Origin: a virus
DNA length: 20,849 nucleotides
IMG/VR virus record: IMGVR_UViG_3300037189_001540
Coordinates: 1-20,849 of that record
Direction: 5' to 3' (one strand)
Part shown: positions 7,681-12,898 of the stretch, in pieces
Layout: the number at the start of each line of letters is the position of its first letter
How positions within the stretch are numbered: position 1 is the first letter of the stretch
Translations under genes and position numbers: made by a program
The notes under the pieces: model-generated
Database searches by the model: none
What the model was told of the DNA's origin: nothing
The model's input: only the letters and a program-made list of their open reading frames with translations

Positions 7681-7970
7681 AAACACCCGAATGGCAGCGT
7701 AAAGAAGGGCAAAACGCCAAGGGCGGTTTAAACGCTGCTGGTCGGGAGTCTTACGCAAAAGAGACTGGCGGCACGTTAAAAGCTCCGGTCAAGTCTGGGG
7801 ACAATCCTAGACGCGCTAGTTTTCTGGCTCGGATGGGCAATATGCCGGGTCCAGAGCAAAAGAACGGCGAGCCTACAAGACTGCTGTTGTCGCTAAAAGC
7901 ATGGGGCGCATCGTCCAAGGCTGATGCCAGACAAACAGCCAAGGCCATCTCAGCTCGGAATAAAAAGTGA
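7677..7970 (+). CDS. Small basic protein, DUF6321-like (97 aa)
   Basis: Starts in an ATGA overlap. The order WQRKEGQNAKGGLNAAGRES, YAKETGGTLKAPV, then RRASFLARMGNMPG matches a small basic family common in aquatic phages, which I believe is DUF6321 (pattern KxGLNAxGRxSYxRETGGxLKxPV...RRxSFCARMxGMxG). The protein is very basic and glycine-rich, with no transmembrane segment. Its role is unknown. In related phages it is usually a neighbour of the preceding small basic protein, which argues that the two act together or share expression with lysis genes. The stop overlaps the endolysin GTG start. Confidence 0.75.
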   Translation: MKTPEWQRKEGQNAKGGLNAAGRESYAKETGGTLKAPVKSGDNPRRASFLARMGNMPGPEQKNGEPTRLLLSLKAWGASSKADARQTAKAISARNKK

Positions 7971-8485
7971 AAGAAAATCTACTTCCCGCAATGGTTGCTT
8001 TGCTTAAACATGAAGGCGGCTTTGTAAATTTGAAGTCTGATCCCGGCGGAATGACTATGCTTGGAGTTACCCAGCGTGTTTGGGAGGAGTGGGTAGGTCA
8101 TCCGGTAGACGAAAAAGAGATGCGGGAGCTTACCCCGGCTATCGTAGCGCCCATGTACAAAGCCAAATATTGGGACAAGATACACGGCGATGATCTGCCG
8201 TCTGGCGTTGACTTAGCTGTGTTTGACTGTTGCGTAAACTCTGGACCCGGCAGAGCTGCCAAGATGCTGCAAAAGGTTTTGGGCGTTACGCAAGATGGCG
8301 CTATTGGCGCACAGACCTTGCTAAAGGCAACGACTGTAGACAGCAGCAAGCTAGTCGCTGACTACAACGCTGAGAGACTGGCCTTTCTCATGGCGCTGCC
8401 AACGTGGGATACGTTTGGTAAAGGCTGGGGTCGCCGGGTCGCTGTGGTGACTCAGCAGGCCACCCATCTAAGCACTCTTGCGTAG
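7967..8485 (+). CDS. Endolysin, glycoside hydrolase 108 family with C-terminal peptidoglycan-binding region
   Basis: A 172-aa protein starting at GTG in a GTGA overlap. Residues 15-35 hold HEGGF...DPGGMTMLGVTQ, the GH108 signature in which the Glu of E-G-G (residue 16) is the expected catalytic acid and DPGGxTxxGVT completes the active site. The domain continues with YWDKIHGDDLPSGVDLAVFD. The C-terminal part (about 95-170) has LQKVLGVTQDGAIGAQTLLK, typical of the PG_binding_3 region. The family cleaves the glycan backbone as an N-acetylmuramidase. There is no signal peptide or transmembrane anchor, so release should depend on the upstream holin. The 3' end overlaps the convergent leftward gene by 18 nt. 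Confidence 0.92.
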   Translation: MKENLLPAMVALLKHEGGFVNLKSDPGGMTMLGVTQRVWEEWVGHPVDEKEMRELTPAIVAPMYKAKYWDKIHGDDLPSGVDLAVFDCCVNSGPGRAAKMLQKVLGVTQDGAIGAQTLLKATTVDSSKLVADYNAERLAFLMALPTWDTFGKGWGRRVAVVTQQATHLSTLA

Positions 8486-8623
8486 CAGTGCGCGGTAGGC
8501 TTCTATTGCGTCTTTGAGGTCGCATTGAAGCTGCTGGATTCGGTCACTTTGCTGAACCATCTTGTTGGTGGCTTCTTCTGCAAACTTGACTAGATTCTCA
8601 TGATTCCAAGTGCTAAAAGTCAA
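8468..8623 (-). CDS. Small helical protein (51 aa), last gene of the leftward operon
   Basis: Read leftward from TTG (plus-strand CAA at 8621-8623) to TAG. An AGGAG lies 8 nt upstream of this TTG, which decides the start. The product is helical and charged (TWNHENLVKFAEEATNKMVQ, then IQQLQCDLKDAIEAYRALLR) with heptad-like spacing, so a short coiled coil is likely. I recall similar short proteins in phage early operons with no assigned function. The upstream gene ends in an ATGA overlap with an ATG at 8639, but that frame stops after 8 codons. Removing one T from the TTTT at 8624-8627 would join it to this frame and give 56 residues. The last 18 nt lie antisense to the endolysin 3' end. Confidence 0.55.
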   Translation of the reverse strand: MTFSTWNHENLVKFAEEATNKMVQQSDRIQQLQCDLKDAIEAYRALLRKSA

Positions 8624-8635
8624 AATAGGCACTCC

Positions 8636-8830
8636 TCATAAACGGGTTTTGGTATCCGGCTTGGGTCTAGTCTGGTGAAGGGCCACCAAGCTCTTAATTC
8701 GCTTTGGGTCAACACGTTCGTTGGTTGTGAACGTGTGTCCGTTTGCACATTCACGGCGGCGGGTAACGTGCGTTTTTTTGTTGCGGCTGTCATTTATTGT
8801 GCTCCATGCGTTGCAAATTGGGCAATTCAA
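8636..8830 (-). CDS. Small zinc-ribbon protein resembling the NrdR N-terminus (64 aa)
   Basis: Starts at TTG within a TTGA overlap with the upstream gene. The sequence MNCPICNAWSTINDSR...RRRECANGHTFTTNE closely follows the zinc-ribbon of the ribonucleotide reductase regulator NrdR (CPxC...SR...RRRxEC..C..RFTT.E). Here the second metal knuckle is C28-x3-H32 instead of Cys-x2-Cys. NrdR's ATP-cone domain is absent, and the remaining 20 residues are a basic tail. Zinc binding by C3, C6, C28 and H32 is likely, and nucleic-acid binding is inferred. It is not expected to sense ATP/dATP. Related stand-alone ribbons occur in many phages without known targets. Confidence 0.7.
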   Translation of the reverse strand: MNCPICNAWSTINDSRNKKTHVTRRRECANGHTFTTNERVDPKRIKSLVALHQTRPKPDTKTRL

Positions 8831-9129
8831 GCGTTTTTCTCCTCGTTTAATTGTTTGCCAACACCCATGCCTGCGTCATTCAATGCAAACATCCACTCAC
8901 CATCTTCCCCTTGGGTCACGTTGATTAAACCCATTGCAACACTGCCAAGCATGTCGTTGACGTACTTCATAGATTCGCCGCAGTGCTCTAGCCAAAGAGG
9001 TGCAATCTTCCACAGTTGCTCAGGCGTGTCTGCTTTGATTGCACTAACCAGGTTGGTTGATTGCTCTTTGCTCCAGCCACATTCGACTAGCCAGTCAATG
9101 CTTTGGGTTATTGGGTTTTTGTTTGTCAT
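8827..9129 (-). CDS. Hypothetical protein (100 aa)
   Basis: ATG start in an ATGA overlap with the upstream gene. The product is mixed helical, with KNPITQSIDWLVECGWSKEQ, EQLWKIAPLWLEHCGESMKY and a C-terminal EDGEWMFALNDAG element. I see no catalytic or nucleic-acid-binding motif and no membrane segment. It is a soluble cytoplasmic protein of unknown role whose reality is supported by four-base junctions on both sides within the leftward operon. Confidence 0.6.
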   Translation of the reverse strand: MTNKNPITQSIDWLVECGWSKEQSTNLVSAIKADTPEQLWKIAPLWLEHCGESMKYVNDMLGSVAMGLINVTQGEDGEWMFALNDAGMGVGKQLNEEKNA

Positions 9130-9569
9130 GTCTTCTCTCCTATGCCGTGGGCGGCTTCGATGGCTCGGGCAAACTTGTCTGCGTGCAAGTCCCTGTTAAA
9201 GCTACAGTCGTTCACGAGTTGCCAAATCTCCCCATCCGTCAGCGGCTGGCGCTTTGGTGGTGATGTGTAGAGTGGTGTAACCACGCAGATTAAACCCCGC
9301 ACGTTTGTGTTGTGCTCAACGTGAGAATCCAGATGCTTCTTTGAATACAAAACCTCCCGTCTAGGATTGTCGTACTCATCCCGGAAAGTTAATTGCCAAG
9401 CCACCGGCTCCTGCTCTGGCTGTGCCAAGGCTTCCTTGATGGCGGTGATGGCTTCGCGGCACTGAACCACTTCGTACAAGCCGCCCGAAATAGACGCATC
9501 CATCACTTTTGAAGAATCATCTAGAACGCCTTCCAACGCCTCCTGCGCCAGCTTCAGTGCTTCTTTCAT
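9126..9569 (-). CDS. Conserved phage hypothetical of the AIKEALAQPExEPVAW type (147 aa)
   Basis: I use ATG at 9569 rather than the longer frame to 9653, because it gives the ATGA junction seen throughout this operon and has AGGGGA upstream. The N-terminal helix MKEALKLAQEALEGVLD and AITAIKEALAQPEQEPVAW lead into a beta-strand domain with LICVVTPLYTSPPKRQPLTD, followed by a helical tail (GEIWQLVNDC...FARAIEAAHGIGE). This composite (ALxxIKEALAQPExEPVAW...PLYTxPPxRxPLTDEEI) is a very common small phage family with no established function. The central strand region may be an interaction domain. No catalytic residues are evident. Confidence 0.7.
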   Translation of the reverse strand: MKEALKLAQEALEGVLDDSSKVMDASISGGLYEVVQCREAITAIKEALAQPEQEPVAWQLTFRDEYDNPRREVLYSKKHLDSHVEHNTNVRGLICVVTPLYTSPPKRQPLTDGEIWQLVNDCSFNRDLHADKFARAIEAAHGIGEKT

Positions 9570-9811
9570 GCTTGTCCCCTTATTCGGATGGCGGCGGCGC
9601 AATCCATCATGGTTGCTTTTTCGGCTTGAGCAATACCATCTTGGTCGGGCCATTCAGGAGGTAGCAACTCACACAACTTTGCACACGCCTCGTTCTCATC
9701 AGCACGGACAAGGGCCGCAAATCGTTCAAGTTGGTATGCAGCGTGGACAGTACCTTGCGTATCTGCAAACCCAGCCTTAATTGCCATCTTCAATGTTTTT
9801 GCTTTAGTCAT
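9566..9811 (-). CDS. Hypothetical early protein (81 aa)
   Basis: The start at ATG 9811 (MTKAKTLKMAIKAG) is chosen over 9916 because it lies in an ATGA overlap with the upstream gene. The product has a helical segment with GTVHAAYQLERFAALVRADE, then NEACAKLCELLPPEWPDQDG and a short terminal helix with MMDCAAAIRIRG. The pattern 'LERFAxLVRADExExCAxxCE...CAAAIRxRG' occurs in many small phage proteins that travel with the AIKEALAQPE family. The function is unknown. Four Cys are present but not in a clear metal-site arrangement. Confidence 0.65.
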   Translation of the reverse strand: MTKAKTLKMAIKAGFADTQGTVHAAYQLERFAALVRADENEACAKLCELLPPEWPDQDGIAQAEKATMMDCAAAIRIRGQA

Positions 9812-10062
9812 AAAATCAAGCCCCAGATGTAAAGCCCAGTAAAAAACATTAGGCTGAAAAACACAGTAATCATTGCAAAGACTGCAAAGATCATGATTTT
9901 GCCTACGGTGTGCCATTGCTCCGGCACGGGTTGAATGTCAGCGGGAACGGCTGGGTACGCTTTTATTTTCCTAACTTCTAACCCGGCATTGTCAAAGTGG
10001 CAGTCTTCACTGCATTCCGGCTGGCGGGGGCAGTCAATACGTCCTGTGTGGCAATGCCTCAT
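9808..10062 (-). CDS. Small Cys/His-rich membrane protein (84 aa)
   Basis: ATG start in an ATGA overlap. The N-terminal 25 residues hold HCHTGRIDCPRQPECSEDCH, a cluster of four Cys and three His that could bind a metal. A Pro-rich linker follows, and then one long hydrophobic segment IMIFAVFAMITVFFSLMFFT that continues to the C-terminus (GLYIWGLIL). The hydrophobic stretch may be one long helix or a short hairpin. Topology with the Cys cluster in the cytoplasm is likely. Small membrane proteins of this sort are common in early phage operons, and the target is unknown. Confidence 0.65.
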   Translation of the reverse strand: MRHCHTGRIDCPRQPECSEDCHFDNAGLEVRKIKAYPAVPADIQPVPEQWHTVGKIMIFAVFAMITVFFSLMFFTGLYIWGLIL

Positions 10063-10259
10063 GCTGTCTCCTTTGGCTCGGCTGAGTAGGCTTTAAGTCG
10101 CTTTACCCTATTCTTGTTGTAGGACACAAGCGCATTCGCGTACTCTACCCCAGTCTCAGCTCGGAGCAGCGCGAATTCAGCCTCTCTTAGCTCCAAGGCA
10201 ACAGCCTGCAATGGCGTTAGAAATTTAAACATCTCAAACAACGGCGACAGATATTTCAT
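10059..10259 (-). CDS. Small helical conserved phage protein (66 aa)
   Basis: The ATG at 10259 is used because it forms an ATGA overlap with the upstream stop; a second in-frame ATG three codons earlier is possible. The sequence MKYLSPLFEMFKFLTPLQAV, ALELREAEFALLRAETGVEY, then VSYNKNRVKRLKAY matches a widespread small phage family (xxPLxVAxxELxEAExALLxAxTxxEYAxxMVxYNxxRVKRLxAY). It is all helical and amphipathic, with a hydrophobic N-terminus, and has no assigned function. Confidence 0.7.
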   Translation of the reverse strand: MKYLSPLFEMFKFLTPLQAVALELREAEFALLRAETGVEYANALVSYNKNRVKRLKAYSAEPKETA

Positions 10260-10564
10260 ATTGTCCACTGCCTTTCTTGCCGTCCGGCATTGGACTTGAC
10301 AGTCTTGCCGGTCAACCGGATCAGGCCAAGTTTTTGCATTTCGTTCAAGCGTCTAGCGATCTGGTTAGGGTCAAGCCGGGTGTAAAACGAGATGCCATCT
10401 TTGCCCATTGCGCCAATCGTCAAGGCTTCCAAGATTTGCGCGTAGTGTGAGCTTACGTCTGTGATGGACGCTGCTGCCTGATGCGATGTTTCGGGGTCGC
10501 TAGTCCTGACCCGTGGGAATTCAGGCAAGGCAAAAATCTTTTTGAGTGCGTCTTTGTAATCCAT
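10256..10564 (-). CDS. Winged-helix DNA-binding protein (102 aa)
   Basis: The start at ATG 10564 (MDYKDALKKIF) is chosen because AAGG lies 8 nt upstream, while the longer frame to 10693 runs across the preceding gene. RTSDPETSHQAAASI is the conserved opening of a phage winged-helix family. It is followed by helices, an FYTRLDPNQIARRLNEMQKL recognition region, and a wing LIRLTGKTVKSNAGRQERQW. This resembles MarR/replication-protein-like winged helices in phage early operons, which bind DNA. The target is unknown and could be the operon's own promoter. A terminator-like hairpin precedes the gene, so its expression may differ from that of the upstream recombination genes. Confidence 0.7.
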   Translation of the reverse strand: MDYKDALKKIFALPEFPRVRTSDPETSHQAAASITDVSSHYAQILEALTIGAMGKDGISFYTRLDPNQIARRLNEMQKLGLIRLTGKTVKSNAGRQERQWTI

Positions 10565-10574
10565 GATGTGCCTT

Positions 10575-10628
10575 AAAAAAGAAGGGGACTTACGCGCTAG
10601 GCAACTGCGAGAAGCACGGCGCTGCCCC
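10575..10628 (-). terminator. Possible weak terminator or attenuator in the leftward operon
   Basis: This is the only gap longer than a few bases in the leftward operon. Read leftward, GGGG (10628-10625) and GCGC (10622-10619) can pair with GCGC (10597-10594) and CCCC (10587-10584), and TTCTTTTTT follows at 10583-10575. The internal loop is asymmetric and the pairing is imperfect, so partial termination is all I would infer. Confidence 0.3.
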
Positions 10629-10634
10629 AAAAAA

Positions 10635-10829
10635 TTAATAGTCTTCTTTTGATTCAACTGGGCGTTGTTCAAAACACTGAAACCATCCATCAAACGGTGT
10701 GGGGATGCTGTCGAGCTTGATCTTCATCTTTCCATTCTCAGCCCAAACCGTGCCGTGCGTAGTCCAATAAGTCTTTTTTTCGCCCTGTTTTTCGTACTCA
10801 CGCGCTGCAAATTTAATGTCGTATTTCAT
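10635..10829 (-). CDS. Small conserved phage protein (64 aa)
   Basis: ATG start in an ATGA overlap with the exonuclease gene. The sequence (KFAAREYEKQGEKKTYWTTH, GTVWAENGKMKIKLDSIPTP, then FDGWFQCFEQR) is a compact beta-rich domain. The pattern EYEKxGxxKTxWxxxGxxxExxGKMxIKLDxIPxxxxGWxxxF is widespread in small phage proteins near recombination and single-strand DNA genes. The function is not established. The beta-strand spacing recalls small OB-like folds, but I cannot show that from sequence alone. Confidence 0.65.
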   Translation of the reverse strand: MKYDIKFAAREYEKQGEKKTYWTTHGTVWAENGKMKIKLDSIPTPFDGWFQCFEQRPVESKEDY

Positions 10830-11431
10830 AGGTTTTCCAATTCAGTTAATTTACTTTCCATCTCATCAAGAAACTTGATGACCTCGGCCTCCAGTCCTGC
10901 CACATACGCAGGGGCGTAAACCTCGCGCACAACAAACATCTGCAAACGCTCTGGAAGTCGGTTATCGAAGCTGACGAAATCGCACCAGTGCCTGCCGGTG
11001 CAAGCCATCTGCCACTGCACTTGAGCGCGGTGCTTTGTAGGCATTTTCTTACCTAACAATGTGTCCAAATGGGTGGCAGTGTTGGGACACTTGATCTCGA
11101 TCAGGCCGGTGTCACTTACCAAGCCGTCAGGAGAAGCGCCAGACTGCGCGATGCTTGGGTGTAAGACAAAGCCCTCAGCTTGCACAAGAATGCCTCTCAG
11201 GGCTTCGTAGGCAGACAGCGCCAGCGGCTCAGTATCAGTGCCGTGTTGCATGGCTGAGTTGCTGTAGGACTCGGCGGCGCTGCCGGTCAGCCTTTCGCAG
11301 ATTAACAATGCCATGTAGTTGGCTCGGCTGGCAGAGTAGCCAGACTGTGTTCGAGCCACAATGTCGCTGACTTTGCTGGCAGTCACTTTGCCCAATCGGG
11401 CGGCAAACCATTCAGGTGTACGTTGTTCCAT
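10826..11431 (-). CDS. YqaJ/lambda-type exonuclease (viral recombinase)
   Basis: A 201-aa protein starting in a TAATG overlap. The N-terminal QRTPEWFAARLGKVTAS, then GTDTEP (Glu at residue 68), SGASPDGLV (Asp102), LIEIKCPN (Glu112, Lys114) and HRAQVQWQMACTG follow the YqaJ family of PD-(D/E)XK exonucleases related to lambda Exo. These digest 5' ends of double-stranded DNA to expose a 3' strand for an annealing protein. The Erf gene two genes upstream in the same operon is the natural partner. All expected catalytic residues are visible and the length is usual for the family. Roles in phage recombination and replication by strand annealing follow from the family. Confidence 0.9.
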   Translation of the reverse strand: MEQRTPEWFAARLGKVTASKVSDIVARTQSGYSASRANYMALLICERLTGSAAESYSNSAMQHGTDTEPLALSAYEALRGILVQAEGFVLHPSIAQSGASPDGLVSDTGLIEIKCPNTATHLDTLLGKKMPTKHRAQVQWQMACTGRHWCDFVSFDNRLPERLQMFVVREVYAPAYVAGLEAEVIKFLDEMESKLTELENL

Positions 11432-11697
11432 TAGATTATTCCTTTTGTTTTGGCTATGGCGGTTTTGGTTATGGCTGTTTTAATGTCTGGTGATGCCAAC
11501 CATGCGGTTGTCATTTTTTCCCACTCTGTAATTTCAGAAAGCAAACGGCGCAATTCAGCATCTTGCCAAAGGTTTAAAGCGTACAAGCGGCGTAACTCGG
11601 CGGCAGCTTTATGGCAGTACTTTGCATATCCGCTAGTAGGGTGATAACTCTCTAGCTTGTCAGCTAATTGCAATGTGTCTTTTGTATCTGCGCTCAT
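11431..11697 (-). CDS. Hypothetical helical protein (88 aa) between Erf and exonuclease
   Basis: ATG start in an ATGA overlap with Erf and a TAATG junction with the exonuclease. The N-terminal half reads LQLADKLESYHPTSGYAKYC followed by KAAAELRRLYAL, a pattern familiar from small phage proteins of unknown function. The middle is helical and charged, and the C-terminus has a short repeat KTAITKTAIAKTK. It contains no catalytic motif. Its position between an annealing protein and an exonuclease suggests a helper role, but nothing in the sequence proves it. Confidence 0.65.
   Translation of the reverse strand: MSADTKDTLQLADKLESYHPTSGYAKYCHKAAAELRRLYALNLWQDAELRRLLSEITEWEKMTTAWLASPDIKTAITKTAIAKTKGII
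11452..11481 (-). repeat. Imperfect 15-bp tandem repeat in the 88-aa gene
   Basis: On the plus strand GGCTATGGCGGTTTT (11452-11466) is followed by GGTTATGGCTGTTTT (11467-11481), with two mismatches. It encodes the KTAIT/KTAIA repeat at the protein's C-terminus and probably arose by slippage. Confidence 0.7.
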
Positions 11698-12254
11698 GTT
11701 GCGCCTAGTTTTTTCTTCATTAAGTCTTTAGACCGGATAACCATGTTTTGCCATGCTGTGTCACCGTTGCAGGCGGCATAGGCTTCTTTAAACGCTTTGA
11801 TAAGCTCCGGCTCTGTGGCGGCAGAGTCAATGGCGGCAAGGTGGTCAGTCAATTCACTGTCAACTGTTTTGATTTCTGTGCGGCGACTACCAGCATTACC
11901 GTCATCATCTTCTGGGGCAATGCCGCAAGCTGCCATCAGCGAATACCTACGAGCGTAGGTCAAGGCTGACCCGTAACCCTGTGGGTCTTGCTTGCCAGCA
12001 GGGACATGGAGCTTGCCGCACTCCAGCATCTCGCCTGATTCGTGGATAAACACTGTTTCAACGGTAACGCCTGTGGCATCCTCGCTGGTGCGCTGGATCA
12101 ATGCGATGCCTGCGCCATTAAGACTGCCCATGACCGCATCTACACAGGCGGCAAGGTCTGCGTAGCGTGATTTAAAGTGCGGGTTTGTGGCACTCTTGAG
12201 TGCCGGTCCAAAGGCTTTCTGAGCCTGAACCAAAGCTGTTGCAATGTTTTTCAT
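11694..12254 (-). CDS. erf: Erf-family single-strand annealing protein (186 aa)
   Basis: The ATG at 12254 forms an ATGA overlap with the small membrane-peptide gene, so it is preferred to the TTG at 12266. Residues 1-45 (KNIATALVQAQKAFGPALKS, NPHFKSRYADLAACVDAV) and 90-120 (DPQGYGSALTYARRYSLMAA, then CGIAPEDDDGN) are the two ERF superfamily signatures. ERF proteins anneal complementary single strands and promote recombination, for example circularising the genome after infection in P22. The C-terminal 60 residues are helical and variable. With the YqaJ exonuclease of the same operon it forms a two-component recombination system. The family call is firm. Confidence 0.9.
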   Translation of the reverse strand: MKNIATALVQAQKAFGPALKSATNPHFKSRYADLAACVDAVMGSLNGAGIALIQRTSEDATGVTVETVFIHESGEMLECGKLHVPAGKQDPQGYGSALTYARRYSLMAACGIAPEDDDGNAGSRRTEIKTVDSELTDHLAAIDSAATEPELIKAFKEAYAACNGDTAWQNMVIRSKDLMKKKLGAT

Positions 12255-12337
12255 GTTGTCCACCAAGTGATAAGGGAAAGGGCAAGGCCAACGCCGATGG
12301 CGATGACCAGCAAAAGGTCAAGTGCAAGGTTTTTCAT
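12251..12337 (-). CDS. 28-aa single-pass membrane peptide upstream of Erf
   Basis: Read leftward from ATG at 12337 to TGA at 12251, with ATGA overlaps on both sides, so it fills the space between two other genes exactly. The product begins MKNLALDLLLVIAIGVGLAL and ends SLITWWTT. It is almost entirely one hydrophobic helix, with Lys2 and Asp7 near the N-terminus and a Trp pair at the membrane edge. No family is known to me. The perfect junctions make translation likely. Removing it from the model would leave an unusual 79-nt untranslated gap inside the operon. Confidence 0.6.
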   Translation of the reverse strand: MKNLALDLLLVIAIGVGLALSLITWWTT

Positions 12338-12549
12338 ACGTCCTCCACCAGCAACTTCTCGATGCGCTGCACGATGGCAGGGTCGATAATGTCCATTACG
12401 TCCTTGCCGTTGCCGTCAATGTGCAGGGCGTAGACTGTAACGATGGTAGGCCAGCTAGGGGATGTGTCGGTGGCTGACTCGCCATGCTCCAGCTCGGCAA
12501 GGCCGGTGAAGCGAAAGCCGTCAATAGTTTCGTCAAAAGTGATGTTCAT
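12334..12549 (-). CDS. First gene of the leftward operon, small conserved phage protein (71 aa)
   Basis: The ATG at 12549 has GGAG five nt upstream, which is the clearest ribosome binding site in this operon. A longer frame to 12570 lacks one. The product begins MNITFDETIDGFRFTGLAEL and has an acidic middle, then SWPTIVTVYALHIDGNGKDV and DIIDPAIVQRIEKLLVED. This mixed alpha/beta small protein resembles conserved hypotheticals at the head of phage early operons. No catalytic or DNA-binding motif is recognisable. As the first gene after the promoters it should be the most strongly expressed early product. Confidence 0.65.
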   Translation of the reverse strand: MNITFDETIDGFRFTGLAELEHGESATDTSPSWPTIVTVYALHIDGNGKDVMDIIDPAIVQRIEKLLVEDV

Positions 12550-12588
12550 GCTATCTCCAAAAAGACCCACCGATGCCGTGGGATTGCT

Positions 12589-12690
12589 ATGGAGTCTACG
12601 CCACTGTTAAGAAAAGTCAACACAATTCCAGCATATATTTTTATTGGGCTGTTGTTTTTCATAGCATTTAGCTATTGCATAACTGCTTAG
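12589..12690 (+). CDS. Possible 33-aa membrane peptide in the control region
   Basis: The frame from ATG 12589 to TAG 12690 encodes MESTPLLRKVNTIPAYIFIG followed by LLFFIAFSYCITA: a polar N-terminus with two basic residues and one hydrophobic helix. A GGGA lies 5 nt before the ATG, and the frame ends 19 nt before the repressor gene. It overlaps the candidate leftward promoters, and the region is T-rich, which by chance gives hydrophobic translations. I list it as possible only. Confidence 0.25.
   Translation: MESTPLLRKVNTIPAYIFIGLLFFIAFSYCITA
12593..12620 (-). promoter_or_regulatory. Candidate leftward early promoter (proximal)
   Basis: Read leftward, TTGACT (plus 12615-12620) is followed after 16 nt by TAGACT (plus 12593-12598), a 5/6 and 4/6 match to sigma-70 boxes. 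It lies 44 nt upstream of the ATG of the first leftward gene and reads into its GGAG. Confidence 0.5.
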
Positions 12691-12702
12691 AAAAGTTGAC
12701 AA
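12674..12702 (-). promoter_or_regulatory. Candidate leftward promoter (distal)
   Basis: Read leftward, TTGTCA (plus 12697-12702) is followed after exactly 17 nt by TGCAAT (plus 12674-12679). The -35 box is immediately followed by ACTTTTCT, as in the proximal promoter, where ACTTTTCT overlaps the -35. The -35 touches the start region of the rightward repressor gene, so the site could be regulated by that gene's product. Confidence 0.4.
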
Positions 12703-12709
12703 TGTAGGC

Positions 12710-12898
12710 ATGAAAACATTGCATCTAATTACAGAGTCTCAGCAGGCGGCGTTAAGGCTTGTTATTGGCAAAGCAGGCAGCAAAGCCAATCTAGCGCGGC
12801 TGTTGGGGGTGTCTAGGGCTGCGGTAACGCACTGGAAGAAGCTGCCCAACGGCAGGTTGTACCAGCTACAAGTCACCCAGCCGGAGTGGTTCAAATGA
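12710..12898 (+). CDS. YdaS/Cro-like helix-turn-helix regulator (62 aa)
   Basis: A 62-aa protein with a helix-turn-helix AGSKANLARLLGVSRAAVTH at about residues 22-41, followed by WKKLPNGRLYQLQVTQPEWF. The layout (helix, LARLLGVSxxAVxxW, then a short C-terminal strand) is that of YdaS or Cro-type repressors. It is the first clear gene of the rightward operon and faces the leftward early operon across 160 bp, the classic position of a Cro-like switch protein. It should bind operators in the shared control region, where ACTTTTCT repeats are found. No large CI-like repressor is visible in the window. Confidence 0.8.
   Translation: MKTLHLITESQQAALRLVIGKAGSKANLARLLGVSRAAVTHWKKLPNGRLYQLQVTQPEWFK

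Noticed and set aside
8675-9199. Long plus-strand open frame (174 codons) opposite the zinc-ribbon and 100-aa genes
   Set aside because: Cys/Phe-rich low-quality translation; the opposite strand has recognisable families joined by TTGA and ATGA overlaps, so this is an antisense shadow.
9570-9653. Upstream extension of the AIKEALAQPE-type gene to 9653
   Set aside because: The extra 28 residues are Arg/Ser-rich and overlap the next gene by 88 nt; the inner ATG at 9569 gives the operon's standard ATGA junction with AGGGGA upstream.
10565-10693. Upstream extension of the winged-helix gene
   Set aside because: Would overlap the 64-aa gene out of frame and read through the terminator-like region; ATG 10564 has AAGG at good spacing and matches where the family begins.
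12550-12709. Strong rightward promoter for the repressor gene
   Set aside because: TTGACA at 12696 is too close to the ATG at 12710, and the TTGTTT/TTGCAT pair further upstream has only a 3/6 match at -10; nothing convincing was found.
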